Shown here piece by piece: positions 8,558 through 17,180 of a stretch of 64,000 nt of DNA. The DNA is from Halomonas sp. Y3 (GTDB taxonomy: Bacteria; Pseudomonadota; Gammaproteobacteria; Pseudomonadales; Halomonadaceae), in NCBI RefSeq assembly GCF_024137965.1, contig NZ_CP099975.1, forward strand, positions 3,100,001-3,164,000, read 5' to 3'. Made by a program: the position numbers and the translations under genes. Each line of letters begins with the position of its first letter. Within the stretch, counting starts at the first letter, position 1. The notes beneath the pieces are model-generated. The model was not told the origin of the DNA. It made no database searches and saw nothing but the letters and a program-made list of their open reading frames with translations.

Positions 8558-8567
8558 TTGTGTACAA
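8558..8567. promoter_or_regulatory. Putative GntR operator upstream of allantoin racemase
   Basis: TTGTGTACAA at 8558-8567 is a near-perfect palindrome 26 bp before the racemase ATG, a position where a bound repressor would block transcription of the racemase-permease pair. Confidence 0.65.
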
Positions 8568-8592
8568 GTAAATCGAAAACCCAGGAGCTCCC

Positions 8593-9339
8593 ATGCAGAT
8601 ACGCGTCATCAACCCCAACACCACCGCCGCCATGACGGCCACCATCGGCGAGGCCGCCCGCCGCATCGCCGCTCCCGGCACCCGCATCACCGCGACCCAG
8701 CCGCTGGACGGCCCGGTCTCCATCGAGAGCCACTTCGACGAGGCGATCAGCGCGGTGGGAGTGCTCGACCAGGTGCTCGCCGGTGAGCGCGAGGGCGCTG
8801 ACGCCTACGTGATCGCCTGCTTCGGCGACCCGGGCCTGCTCGCCGCCCGCGAGCTGACCCGGGCGCCGGTGATCGGCATCGCCGAGGCGGCCTTCCACAT
8901 GGCCGCCCTGATCAGCACCCGCTTCTCCATCGTCACCACCCTGGGGCGCACCGGCATCATCGCCGAGCACCTGCTGGAGCAGTACGGCTTTCGCCACCAC
9001 TGCCGCCGGGTGCGTGCCGCCGAGATCCCGGTGCTGGACCTCGAGCAGAACGCCGATGCGGCCCTGGTGCGCATCATCGAGGAGTGCCGCCGCGCACGCG
9101 ACGAGGATGGCGTCGGCGCCATCGTGCTCGGCTGTGGCGGCATGGCAGACCTCACCGACACCATCAACCGCGAGGTAGGCCTGCCAGTAGTGGAAGGCGT
9201 CACCGCCGCGGTCAAGCTTGCAGAAGCCCTGGTCGGGCTGGGTCTCGGCACCAGCAAGCACGGCGACCTGGCCTACCCGCGCCCCAAGCCGATGCTCGGC
9301 CAGTTCGAGCGCTTCGCCCACCTGGCCCCGGTCCGCTGA
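8593..9339 (+). CDS. hpxA: Allantoin/hydantoin racemase, Asp/Glu racemase family
   Basis: A 248-aa cofactor-independent racemase likely to interconvert (S)- and (R)-allantoin so that a stereoselective allantoinase can use both. The two catalytic cysteines expected in the family are in YVIACFGDPGL (about residue 77) and VLGCGGMADLT (about residue 181). The start is MQIRVINPNTT, the usual family N-terminus, with AGGAG 7 bp upstream. It is divergent from puuE and followed 139 bp later by an NCS1 permease. A hydantoin racemase role cannot be excluded by sequence, but neighbours strongly favour allantoin. Confidence 0.87.
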   Translation: MQIRVINPNTTAAMTATIGEAARRIAAPGTRITATQPLDGPVSIESHFDEAISAVGVLDQVLAGEREGADAYVIACFGDPGLLAARELTRAPVIGIAEAAFHMAALISTRFSIVTTLGRTGIIAEHLLEQYGFRHHCRRVRAAEIPVLDLEQNADAALVRIIEECRRARDEDGVGAIVLGCGGMADLTDTINREVGLPVVEGVTAAVKLAEALVGLGLGTSKHGDLAYPRPKPMLGQFERFAHLAPVR

Positions 9340-9478
9340 CCGGCTGCCCGCGCCACCGGATAGTCAGCAGCACCCACGACAACAACAACCCGCTCCCCGG
9401 AGCACGCCACGCCGCAAGCCATCCCGGCATCTGGCCGGAAACATCTAACATCAAGCAGCGACTTGCGAGGTTCTCGAC

Positions 9479-10855
9479 ATGACCACTCCCACTTCACCGG
9501 CCACCGCCCAGGCGGCCTCCACGGCCCCCGAGGCCACCAGCCATCAGACCAAGGCCCCGGGCCAGGAGTCGCTAGCCCCCCAGCAGACTCGCATCATGGG
9601 GCGCACCTCCTACTTCCTGGCCTGGTTCGGCGGCTGCGTTTCCATCGGCACCTTCGCCATGGGCTCCAGCGTGGTGGGCACCCTCAACCTGATCCAGGCC
9701 ACCCTGGCGATCGCCATCGGCTGCTTCGTGATCGGCATCGCGCTGGCCGTGAACGGCGCCGCCGGCTACAAATACGGGATTCCCTTCATGGTCCAGGCGC
9801 GCAGCGCCTTCGGCTTCGCCGGCACCCGGCTGCCCGGGCTGGTGCGGGCCGTGCCCGCGGTGGTGTGGTACGGCTTCCAGAGCTGGATCGGCGCCGGCGC
9901 GCTGAACATGGTATCGGCCACCCTGTTCGGCTTCGACAACCTGATCTTCTACTTCATCGCCTTCCAGTTCCTGCAGATCGGGCTCTCGGTAATGGGCTTC
10001 CAGGGCATCAAGTGGCTGGAGAACATCGGCAGCGTCTTCATCCTCGCCTCGCTGATGTACATGTTCTATGCCACGGTGCAGCGCTATGGCGACGAGCTCT
10101 CCGCCAGCCTGCTGACCATGGAAGGCTCCTGGGGCCTGCCATTCTGGGGCGCCACCATGCTCTTCCTGGGCATCTACAGCACCATGATGCTCAACGTCAG
10201 CGACTACGCCCGGGAGCACAAGAAGGGCACGCCCCAGAGCCTTCTCACCACCATCTACGCCATGTCGATCCTGCCCTGCACCCTGTTCATGGGCCTGATC
10301 GGCTACATGGTCTCCGAGGCCACCGGCACCGCCGACCCCATCCAGGTGTTTGCCAACGCCGTGGACAACACCCCGCTGCTGATGACCACCCTGCTGTTCA
10401 TCGCCTTCGCCCAGGTGACCACCAACGTGCTCAACAACGTGGTGCCGCCCACCTACGTACTGATGGACGTCTTCAAGCTCAAGTTCACCACCTCCACGGT
10501 GATCGTCGGTCTGCTGGCCTTCGCCACCTTCCCCTGGAAGCTGGTGCAGCCCGACTCCGCCGCCGGCCTGCAGCTCTTCGTGCAGACCTACTCCGCCTTC
10601 CTCGGCCCGATCTTCGCCATCCTGGTGGTGGACTACTACATCATCCGTCGCCGTACCCTGGACCTCGGCAAGCTCTATGACGAGACCGGTCCCTACCGGG
10701 GCGTCAACCTGGCCGCGCTGATCGCCACCGCCGTGGGCATCGCCGCCGCCCTCACCTTCTCCGCGGTCTCCTGGTACGCCAGCCTGATCCCCGCCGGCGT
10801 CACCTACTACCTGCTGATGCAGCACTGGGCCCCCTGCCAGCGCTTCCGTCAGTAA
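9479..10855 (+). CDS. NCS1-family allantoin/hydantoin-type permease
   Basis: A 458-aa inner-membrane transporter of the nucleobase:cation symporter-1 family, with about twelve hydrophobic segments after a polar 40-residue N-terminus. Family-like stretches include SYFLAWFGGCVSIGTFAMG near residue 45 and PFMVQARSAFGFAGTRLPGL near 105. It probably imports allantoin or a related ureide or purine. It is downstream of the racemase gene on the same strand and likely shares the operator at 8558. It is closed by a strong hairpin at 10875. Confidence 0.85.
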   Translation: MTTPTSPATAQAASTAPEATSHQTKAPGQESLAPQQTRIMGRTSYFLAWFGGCVSIGTFAMGSSVVGTLNLIQATLAIAIGCFVIGIALAVNGAAGYKYGIPFMVQARSAFGFAGTRLPGLVRAVPAVVWYGFQSWIGAGALNMVSATLFGFDNLIFYFIAFQFLQIGLSVMGFQGIKWLENIGSVFILASLMYMFYATVQRYGDELSASLLTMEGSWGLPFWGATMLFLGIYSTMMLNVSDYAREHKKGTPQSLLTTIYAMSILPCTLFMGLIGYMVSEATGTADPIQVFANAVDNTPLLMTTLLFIAFAQVTTNVLNNVVPPTYVLMDVFKLKFTTSTVIVGLLAFATFPWKLVQPDSAAGLQLFVQTYSAFLGPIFAILVVDYYIIRRRTLDLGKLYDETGPYRGVNLAALIATAVGIAAALTFSAVSWYASLIPAGVTYYLLMQHWAPCQRFRQ

Positions 10856-10874
10856 CTCCTCCCTCGCCCCCAAC

Positions 10875-10908
10875 GCCAGCGCCCCGGACTCAGGTCCGGG
10901 GCGCTGGC
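10875..10908. terminator. Bidirectional hairpin between permease and gntR
   Basis: Perfect 15-bp stem (10875-10889 with 10894-10908) and TCAG loop, between two convergent genes. It has no T tract, but its position and strength suit a shared terminator. Confidence 0.7.
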
Positions 10909-10936
10909 GATTCATGGGGCAGGCGGACGCGGCTCG

Positions 10937-11671
10937 TCAGCGCCCGAAGATGCTGTGCAGGTCCGGCGCCTCTTCCGTCTCCTCGATGATGGAGAGCGAC
11001 GCCTCGATGGCCTTGAGGTGGCGGCCCATGAAGGCCGCGGCGCGCTCGCCGTTGCCGGCCTCCAGGTAGCCGATCAGGTCGTCATGATCGTGGGACTCGC
11101 AGCCCAGGTGTCCGGCGTTGCCATAGACGGCGAGGATCAGCGAGGAGCGAGAACAGAGCCGGCCGACGAATTCGGCCAGGGTGGCATTGCCGGAGAGCTG
11201 GGCCAGGCGCTCGTGGAAGGCCGCCGAGAGCTTGATGGCCGTGCTCTGTTCGCCGGCCCTGAGCGCCTCGCGCTCACGGCGCGCCATGTCCCGCAGCTCC
11301 CTGACATCGTCATCGGTGATGCGCCGGGCCACCTCGGGCATCAGGCCGCACTCCACCATCTGGCGGGCATCGAAGACATCCTTGGCCTCGTCGGCGGTGG
11401 GGCGCGTGACGCTGGCCCCGCGGCGGGGGGTCAGGGTGACCAGCTGCTCAAGCGCCAGGCGCTGCAGGATCTTGCGGATACCGGTGCGGCTGACGCCGAA
11501 CACCTCGGCGAGGGCATCCTCACGCAGGCGGGCGCCGGGCTTGAGCCGGTGCTCGATGATCGCATCGCTGATCGAGCGATAGATGGCCTCGTGACGCTCG
11601 GCGCCGTCGCCGTCCTTGCCGCGTCCGCTTCCCGACGCCTTGCGCTGGCTCTCGATATGGCGCTGACTCAT
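10937..11671 (-). CDS. GntR-family (FCD) regulator of the urate/allantoin locus
   Basis: A 244-aa regulator with an N-terminal winged helix (about residues 25-95; RLREDALAEVFGVSRTGIRK contains the recognition region) and a C-terminal all-helical FCD ligand domain (about 105-225). It sits in the middle of the urate genes. TGTATACG lies about 50 bp upstream of its own start, and the same motif is in front of puuE, the racemase, hiuH/uraD and the NCS2 permease. It is therefore the natural candidate for local repressor, probably responding to urate, allantoin or a later ureide. The ligand is not deducible. Autoregulation is inferred from the site at 11722. Confidence 0.87.
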   Translation of the reverse strand: MSQRHIESQRKASGSGRGKDGDGAERHEAIYRSISDAIIEHRLKPGARLREDALAEVFGVSRTGIRKILQRLALEQLVTLTPRRGASVTRPTADEAKDVFDARQMVECGLMPEVARRITDDDVRELRDMARREREALRAGEQSTAIKLSAAFHERLAQLSGNATLAEFVGRLCSRSSLILAVYGNAGHLGCESHDHDDLIGYLEAGNGERAAAFMGRHLKAIEASLSIIEETEEAPDLHSIFGR

Positions 11672-11721
11672 CCCTCTCTCCCGGTAGCAGTTGGCCGCCC
11701 GTGGCGGGCGTCTGGAGATGA

Positions 11722-11730
11722 TTGTATACG
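11722..11730. promoter_or_regulatory. Putative autoregulatory operator of gntR
   Basis: TTGTATACG, one mismatch from the TGTATACA palindrome, lies 51 bp upstream of the gntR start. It suggests the regulator controls itself. Confidence 0.55.
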
Positions 11731-11762
11731 CCAGGCGGGCAGAGTCATCTCTTCAACGACAA

Positions 11763-11784
11763 GGACCCGCCGCGAGGCGGGTCC
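11763..11784 (-). terminator. Terminator of puuD
   Basis: GGACCCGCC at 11763-11771 pairs with 11776-11784 around a 4-nt loop. On the minus strand it is followed by TTGTCGTTG and lies 27 bp after the puuD stop. Confidence 0.7.
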
Positions 11785-11810
11785 CTGCCGGGCGCGAGCA
11801 CAGAGGGGCG

Positions 11811-13010
11811 TCATCGGGACCAGGCGGCGATGGCCTCGCGCTCCTCGTCGGTCATGCCGGTCATGTTGCCCAGGGGCATGTAGCCGCTGGCCACCACCTG
11901 CTGGATCTGGGCACGCTGGGCGGCGGTCTGCTGCGGGGAGTCATAGGCGACCCCGGCCGGCGGCGCGTTGAAGCCGGGCTGGGTGGGCTGGCTGGCATGG
12001 CAGGAGGCGCAGCGGGTCTCCATGATGGCGTGGACCTCCTCGAGGCTCACCGCGGCACGATCCGGGTCGGCGGCGGGTGACGGCGCGGGGGCGGCGATCC
12101 AGAACGCCAAGGCGATCAGCGCCACGCCGGCCGCCGGGTAGGCGGGCTTGATGCTGCCGGCATGCATCAGCACGAAGAACTGACGGATCAGGGCCCCGGC
12201 GAAGATGAACAGCGACATGATCACCCAGGCCTGCTCGTGGGAGTAGGCGAAGGAGTAGTGGTTGCTGATCATCAGCAGCACCACCGGCAGGGTGAAGTAG
12301 GTGTTGTGCACCGAGCGCTGCTTGCCGCGCTTGCCGTCCAGGGGGTTGGGGGCCTCGCCCGCCTTCATGGCGGCCACCATGCGGCGCTGGCCGGGAATGA
12401 TCCAGAAGAAGACGTTGGCGGACATCGCCGTGGCCATCACCGCGCCGGTGATCAGGAAGGCGGCGCGGCCGGCGAAGAGCTGGGTGCTGAGCCAGGCCAC
12501 CACCACCATCATGATGGCCACGGCGATGCTCAGCAGGCCATCTCGGGTCATGTCGGGACTGATGCGCTTGCACAGCTCGTTGTAGACCACCCAACCGCCG
12601 ACCAGGAACAGCAGCGCCAGCACGTTGGCCTGCCAGCCGCTCATGTTGGCCGCCCACTCCCAGCTGGCGTTGGGATTGACAAGATAGAAGCTCGGGTTGG
12701 CCATGTAGAGCAGCACGAAGAGCGCGAAACCCGACAGCCAGGTGGTATAGGACTTCCAGAACGACCAGTGCAGGTCATCGGGCAGCTTGGCCGGCGCCGT
12801 GGCGTACTTCTGGTTGTGGTAGAAGCCCCCGCCATGCACCGCCCACATCTCGCCGAAGACCCCCTTGTCGCGGTCTTCGGCGGCCTTGGGTTTCTTGAGG
12901 CTGTTGTCCAGCATCACGAAGTAGATCGATTCGCCGATCCAGGCGATGGCCGCGATGACGTGCAGCCAGCGCAGCATGAAGTTGGCAAAGTCCAGCAGAT
13001 AGGCTTGCAT
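11811..13010 (-). CDS. puuD: Membrane urate oxidase PuuD with C-terminal cytochrome c domain
   Basis: A 399-aa inner-membrane urate hydroxylase that oxidises urate to 5-hydroxyisourate and passes electrons to its own heme. Visible order: N-terminal membrane helices (MLRWLHVIAAIAWIGESIYF near residue 12), the family-specific middle (ANVFFWIIPGQRRMVAAMKA) and further helices to about 310. A soluble cytochrome c domain follows at about 325-399 with the heme motif CASCHA and a distal Met candidate in YMPLGNM. It replaces soluble uricase and makes no H2O2. It follows hiuH by 93 bp on the same strand and is probably in one transcript with it. Confidence 0.93.
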   Translation of the reverse strand: MQAYLLDFANFMLRWLHVIAAIAWIGESIYFVMLDNSLKKPKAAEDRDKGVFGEMWAVHGGGFYHNQKYATAPAKLPDDLHWSFWKSYTTWLSGFALFVLLYMANPSFYLVNPNASWEWAANMSGWQANVLALLFLVGGWVVYNELCKRISPDMTRDGLLSIAVAIMMVVVAWLSTQLFAGRAAFLITGAVMATAMSANVFFWIIPGQRRMVAAMKAGEAPNPLDGKRGKQRSVHNTYFTLPVVLLMISNHYSFAYSHEQAWVIMSLFIFAGALIRQFFVLMHAGSIKPAYPAAGVALIALAFWIAAPAPSPAADPDRAAVSLEEVHAIMETRCASCHASQPTQPGFNAPPAGVAYDSPQQTAAQRAQIQQVVASGYMPLGNMTGMTDEEREAIAAWSR

Positions 13011-13103
13011 CAGGGGAGCCTCGACTCATGGCATTGTTGTTGGTGACCGAAGGTCAGCCTTGGTCTTGAAAACTGGCGAGTGCCGCCAACGCTCGGGATG
13101 AGG

Positions 13104-13457
13104 CTAGCTGCCGCGGTAGGTGGAATAGCCATAAGGCGACAGCAGCAGCGGCACGTGATAGTGCGCCTCGACATCGGCCACCCCGAAGCGCAGCGGGATC
13201 ACGTCCAGGAAACGCGGCTCCTCGACCTCGACGCCCTGCCGGCGCAGGTAGTCGCCGGCGTGGAAGACCAGCTCGTACTCCCCGACGGTGAAATCATCAC
13301 CCTCGAGGATCGGGGCATCGCAGCGCCCGTCGTCGTTGGTGACGACCTCCTTCAGGCGGGTACGGCTGCCGGCATCCAGGCGATAGACCTCGATGCGAAT
13401 GCCCTCGCCGGGCAGGCCCCGGGCGGTATCCAGTACATGGGTGGTCAGGCGTCCCAT
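13104..13457 (-). CDS. hiuH: 5-Hydroxyisourate hydrolase (transthyretin-related)
   Basis: A 117-aa transthyretin-like enzyme that hydrolyses 5-hydroxyisourate to OHCU. It ends in the diagnostic YRGS tetrapeptide. The start [17 protein letters not shown] matches the conserved N-terminal box with its active-site His; the Arg of the RCDAP region and [19 protein letters not shown] complete the signature. The short length and lack of a signal peptide indicate a cytoplasmic form. It is divergent from uraD over a 147-bp gap containing a TGTATACA operator, and upstream of puuD. Confidence 0.95.
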   Translation of the reverse strand: MGRLTTHVLDTARGLPGEGIRIEVYRLDAGSRTRLKEVVTNDDGRCDAPILEGDDFTVGEYELVFHAGDYLRRQGVEVEEPRFLDVIPLRFGVADVEAHYHVPLLLSPYGYSTYRGS

Positions 13458-13563
13458 TGTCTCGACTCCCTTAGGTGTTGGTTGATTGGCGGGTTGGATG
13501 GACGGCGGATGATTTTCCTGACAACATTTTTAGACCTTAAAAGAGTACATTTCAAAATATTTT

Positions 13564-13573
13564 TTGTATACAT
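13564..13573. promoter_or_regulatory. Putative GntR operator between hiuH and uraD
   Basis: TTGTATACAT at 13564-13573, core 13565-13572, in the divergent hiuH/uraD gap, 31 bp before the uraD ATG. One site could serve both directions. Confidence 0.65.
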
Positions 13574-13604
13574 TGGCCTGCACCCCCCCAACCGGAGCCT
13601 CCCC

Positions 13605-14135
13605 ATGACCGACAACAACAAGTTGACCCCGCGCCCCAGCGAGCTGGACAGGGCCGCCTTCGTCGCCGGCTACGGCGAGATCTACGAGCACTCCCCCTGG
13701 GTCGCCGAGCTGGCCTGGGAGCGGGGCCTCAACGAGGCCCATGACCGCCCCGAGGCCCTGGCCACCCTGATGGGCGAGATGCTGGAGAGCGCCTCCCCCG
13801 AGCGCCAGCTGGAGGTGATCCGCGCCCACCCGGATCTCGCCGGCAAGGCGGCGCTGGCCGGCACCCTCACCGACGACTCCACTCGCGAGCAGGCCGGCGC
13901 CGGCCTCGACCAGTGCTCCCCGGAGGAGATGGCCCGCTTCGAACGCCTCAACGAGGCCTACAAGGCGAAGTTCGGCTTTCCCTTCGTGATGGCGGTCAAG
14001 GGCAGCGACCGCTACGCCATCCTCGATGCCTTCGAGGTGCGCCTGGAGAACACCCCGGCCGAGGAGCGCCGCACCGCCGTGGAGCAGATCAATCGCATCG
14101 CCCTGTTTCGCCTGCAGGCTCGCGCCGAGGGCTGA
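13605..14135 (+). CDS. uraD: OHCU decarboxylase
   Basis: A 176-aa cofactor-free decarboxylase that turns 2-oxo-4-hydroxy-4-carboxy-5-ureidoimidazoline into (S)-allantoin. Conserved stretches are the YEHSPWVAE helix near residue 28, the IRAHPDLAGKAA box with the catalytic His near 67, LTDDSTREQAGAGL and KFGFPFVMAVKG. The ATG at 13605 has GGAG 8 bp upstream and matches the family length; the open frame continues much further upstream, but that part is noncoding. It completes the three-step urate-to-allantoin route with PuuD and HiuH. Confidence 0.94.
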   Translation: MTDNNKLTPRPSELDRAAFVAGYGEIYEHSPWVAELAWERGLNEAHDRPEALATLMGEMLESASPERQLEVIRAHPDLAGKAALAGTLTDDSTREQAGAGLDQCSPEEMARFERLNEAYKAKFGFPFVMAVKGSDRYAILDAFEVRLENTPAEERRTAVEQINRIALFRLQARAEG

Positions 14136-14338
14136 GACTCGCACAGCGCTTCCGCCGATCGCAGTGGAAGCGCTGTTCCACGGGCCAACCCTCTTCATCC
14201 CCTAGCTGCTTCTCGCTGCCGCGCGGCAGGGCAGCCGACACCGCTCTCGCCACAAGGCAGCGACAACGCCTTGACCTGGAAGAGATCTACCAATGGAGTA
14301 CCGAAAAAACCAGGCAATGTCTTTCATATGGAGAAATA

Positions 14339-14348
14339 TTGTGTACAT
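14339..14348. promoter_or_regulatory. Putative GntR operator upstream of the NCS2 permease
   Basis: TTGTGTACAT at 14339-14348 with flanks matching the site at 8371 (AATATTG before, CATTAAA after). It overlaps a TATTGT -10 candidate at 14337-14342, a plausible repression arrangement. The rest of the 306-bp gap after uraD shows nothing else. Confidence 0.6.
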
Positions 14349-14441
14349 TAAATGGAAAGGATTGGTCTCAAACCTATAACAACCGACCAGTTCGCGACCC
14401 GCACGCCAGCATCAACAACAACCCAAGCTGCGAGCCTGACC

Positions 14442-15836
14442 ATGACCAGATCCCGTTCCGCTCCCCACCCCGAGACGAACCCCACCCGCACCATCAACCG
14501 CGACCCGGATGCGATGCCGCCACTCTCCAAGGCGATTCCCCTGGGCCTGCAGCACATCATGGCGATGTTTGCCGGCAACGTGACGCCGCCGATCATCATC
14601 GCCGGCGTGATCGGCGCCGCCACCGGCGAGACGATCTTCCTGATCCAGGTGGCGCTCTTCGTGGCCGGGGTCTCGACCCTGATCCAGACCATCGGCGTGG
14701 GCCCCGTCGGCGCCCGCCTGCCCATCGTCCAGGGCACCAGCTTCGGCTTCCTGCCGGTGGCGCTCCCCCTGGCCAACGCCTTCGGACTGGCCGCCGTGCT
14801 CGGCGCTTCCTTCATCGCCGGCCTGCTGCAGATCGTGCTGGGGGCCTTCCTCAAGAAGATCCGCCACTGGTTCTCGCCGGTGGTCACCGGCATCGTGGTG
14901 CTGCTGATCGGCATCACCCTGATGCCGGTAGGCCTCAACTACGCCGCCGGCGGCGTGGGATCCGACGACTTCGCCTCACCCACCAACCTGCTGCTGGCGC
15001 TCTTCGTGCTGGTGGTGTGCATCGCCGTGCACCAGCTGGGCCGCGGCTTCGTCAAGGCCTCCTCGATCCTCTTCGGCCTGCTGGCCGGCTATCTGGTGGC
15101 CATCGCGCTGGGCATGGTGGACTTCACCAACCTGCGCGAGGCGGCCTGGTTCGCCGTGCCGAGACCGCTGCAGTACGGCATGGAGTTTCACCTCACCGCC
15201 ATCGTCGGCATGGTGCTGATCATGTTCGTGGTGGGCCTGGAGACCATCGGCAACATCTCCGCCATCACCACCGGCGGCGCCGGCCGCCCGGCCAAGGACC
15301 GCGAGCTCTCGGGCGGCGTGATGGCCGACGGCGTGGCCACCTCCTTCGCCGCGCTCTTCAACACCCTGCCCAACACCGCCTACGCCCAGAACGTGGGCCT
15401 TATCACCCTGACCGGCGTGGTCAGCCGCCACGTGGTGACCATCGGCGGCATCCTGCTGATCTGCATGGGACTCTTCCCCAAGCTGGGCGGCCTGGTGGCG
15501 GCCATGCCCCACGCGGTGCTGGGCGGTGCCGGCGTGGTGATGTTCGGCATGATCGCCTCGGCGGGGCTCAAGATCATCCAGGAGTGCGAGCTCGACCAGC
15601 GCGCCATGCTGATCATCGCCGTCTCCCTGAGCCTGGGCATCGGACTGCCCGCCGTGGAGGCGATCTCCGAGACTATGCCCGGCCAGGCCGGCCTGCTGCT
15701 CAAGTCGGGCCTGGTGCCGGCGGCCCTGGCCGCGCTGCTGCTCGACGCCATCCTGCCCGGCAAGCCGAAGCGCCAACGCGGCGGCGAGGACGCCGAGGCC
15801 GAGATTCAGGCTCGCAAGACCGAACCTAGCGCCTGA
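14442..15836 (+). CDS. NCS2-family urate/xanthine permease
   Basis: A 464-aa inner-membrane purine symporter of the NAT/NCS2 family. Membrane helices run through the protein; QGTSFGFLPVALPLANAFG lies near residue 98, and the NAT signature region reads QNVGLITLTGVVSR near 315. With urate oxidation genes alongside, urate or xanthine uptake is the likely role. The ATG at 14442 is chosen because family members begin shortly before LGLQHIMAMFAGNVTPP; an in-frame ATG at 14352, directly behind the operator, is an alternative. Transcription ends at the hairpin at 15854. Confidence 0.88.
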   Translation: MTRSRSAPHPETNPTRTINRDPDAMPPLSKAIPLGLQHIMAMFAGNVTPPIIIAGVIGAATGETIFLIQVALFVAGVSTLIQTIGVGPVGARLPIVQGTSFGFLPVALPLANAFGLAAVLGASFIAGLLQIVLGAFLKKIRHWFSPVVTGIVVLLIGITLMPVGLNYAAGGVGSDDFASPTNLLLALFVLVVCIAVHQLGRGFVKASSILFGLLAGYLVAIALGMVDFTNLREAAWFAVPRPLQYGMEFHLTAIVGMVLIMFVVGLETIGNISAITTGGAGRPAKDRELSGGVMADGVATSFAALFNTLPNTAYAQNVGLITLTGVVSRHVVTIGGILLICMGLFPKLGGLVAAMPHAVLGGAGVVMFGMIASAGLKIIQECELDQRAMLIIAVSLSLGIGLPAVEAISETMPGQAGLLLKSGLVPAALAALLLDAILPGKPKRQRGGEDAEAEIQARKTEPSA

Positions 15837-15853
15837 CGCTTCCCCGATAGGCC

Positions 15854-15882
15854 AGGCGCCGCCGGAGATCCCGGCGGCGCCT
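15854..15882 (+). terminator. Terminator after NCS2 permease
   Basis: A 12-bp perfect stem (15854-15865 with 15871-15882), 5-nt loop, then GTCGTTTCC. It lies 18 bp after the permease stop. Confidence 0.75.
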
Positions 15883-15951
15883 GTCGTTTCCGGGGGCAGC
15901 AGCGCTCGTCTCGGCTAGACTTCGAGGAGGGTGCACCGAGGAGGGGCTGTC

Positions 15952-16572
15952 ATGTATCGAGATCGACGGGAGGCGGCCGAGCGGCTCGCCGAGCGCCTGG
16001 CCCACCTGAGGGGGGAGCACCCCCTGGTGCTGGCCATTCCCCGGGGCGGCGCCCCCATGGGCAGAGTGATCGCCGACGCCCTGGAGGGGGATCTGGACGT
16101 GGTGCTGGTGCGCAAGGTGGGCGCTCCGGGCAATCCCGAGTACGCCATCGGTGCGGTCAGCGAGGACGGCAGCGTGCACCTGGAGGAGCAGGCCGGGCAG
16201 TGCCGCCAGGAGTGGCTGACCAGGGCGATCGAGGAGCAGCGCCGGCTGATCGACGAACGCCGCCGCCGCTATACGCCGGTGCGCTCGCCCATCGACCCCG
16301 CCGGCCGCGTCGTGGTGGTGGTCGACGACGGCAGCGCCACCGGCGCCACCATGGCGGCGGCTCTCGCCACCCTGCGCCAGCGCGCCCCGGCCCGTCTCAT
16401 CGCCGCCCTCGGCGTGGCGCCGCCGGATACCCTGGCACGGCTCGAGGCCCTGGCCGACGAGGTGGTCTGCCCCGAGGCACCGGCTCGCTTCGGTGCCGTG
16501 GGGCAGTTCTTCGCCGATTTCGGCCAGGTCGAGGATGACGAGGTAGTCAGGCTGCTCGGCAAGGCGCCCTGA
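15952..16572 (+). CDS. Phosphoribosyltransferase-domain protein
   Basis: A 206-aa type I phosphoribosyltransferase-fold protein. The PRPP loop is seen as VVVVVDDGSATGATMAAAL near residue 125; the N-terminal AIPRGGAPMGRVIADAL and VRKVGAPGNPEYAIGAV are typical of the predicted PRTase group often annotated as Rv0571-like. The substrate base is unknown and the family includes proteins without proven activity. ATG at 15952 has GAGGAGGGG 6 bp upstream; a GTG at 15931 is less likely. It stands alone between two terminators and is convergent with the phasin gene. The purine neighbours may be coincidental. Confidence 0.8.
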   Translation: MYRDRREAAERLAERLAHLRGEHPLVLAIPRGGAPMGRVIADALEGDLDVVLVRKVGAPGNPEYAIGAVSEDGSVHLEEQAGQCRQEWLTRAIEEQRRLIDERRRRYTPVRSPIDPAGRVVVVVDDGSATGATMAAALATLRQRAPARLIAALGVAPPDTLARLEALADEVVCPEAPARFGAVGQFFADFGQVEDDEVVRLLGKAP

Positions 16573-16602
16573 AACGGGCCCCTCCCGCCACCTGGCAACG
16601 AC

Positions 16603-16630
16603 AAGGGCCGCTCCTCTCGGGGCGGCCCTT
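16603..16630. terminator. Hairpin between phosphoribosyltransferase and phasin genes
   Basis: AAGGGCCGC at 16603-16611 pairs with GCGGCCCTT at 16622-16630. On the minus strand it is followed by GTCGTTGCC, so it mainly serves the phasin gene. Confidence 0.65.
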
Positions 16631-16665
16631 GACACCCTGCTGCCGGCGAGCTGCCGGCGCCGCCC

Positions 16666-17022
16666 CTACTTGGCAGCGGCCGTGACGCTCTTCATGTTCG
16701 ACTCGACCAGCTGCTGGCCCTTCTGCAGGTACTCCTGCCCCAGGCCGGAGAGCGCCTCGGCGTCTCCCTTGAGCTGCTCGTTGAACTGCTGGGTTGCCTT
16801 CTGCTGCCCTTCCAGCGCCTGGTTGAAGCCGTCGACGTCGCGCACCTCGACCCAGGCACGGGCCTGGGTGAAGCCCAGCTCGGTGTAGCGACGCGCCGCC
16901 TCCAGCTGAGTGGAAAACAGCTTCTCGTAATATTCCAGGGTCAGAGAGCCATAGGCCCGGACCGGCTCGGCAAACAGGGTCTGGAACTGCTCGGCACTCT
17001 TCCGAGTCGTTGCCTTGGTCAT
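16666..17022 (-). CDS. Phasin-family protein
   Basis: A 118-aa helical protein of the phasin_2 type. These small proteins coat polyhydroxyalkanoate granules and limit their fusion. It is rich in Gln, Glu, Ala and Lys with amphipathic helices throughout (EYYEKLFSTQLEAARRYTEL, then QQKATQQFNEQL), and has no signal or membrane segment. The start at 17022 (MTKATTRKSAEQF) has GGAGG upstream; an in-frame extension to 17121 lacks a ribosome site. It is monocistronic. PHA storage is common in halophilic gammaproteobacteria. Confidence 0.82.
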   Translation of the reverse strand: MTKATTRKSAEQFQTLFAEPVRAYGSLTLEYYEKLFSTQLEAARRYTELGFTQARAWVEVRDVDGFNQALEGQQKATQQFNEQLKGDAEALSGLGQEYLQKGQQLVESNMKSVTAAAK

Positions 17023-17180
17023 GGAACACCTCCATCTATCTCGGGAAGACACGCTTGGGTGACAGGGCTCGACGCCCGTGCTGCATTGCAACATAGCAGG
17101 CGATCTTGTGCGCCGCAACATGCCCGAGGCCCCATTTCTCTCACACTCCCGGACTTCCGCTGCTCATCACCAGGCAGCCT

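Noticed and set aside
14412..15829. Long overlapping open frames on both strands around the NCS2 permease
   Set aside because: Arg/Pro- and His/Gly-rich shadow translations; only the permease frame shows membrane helices and the NAT signature.
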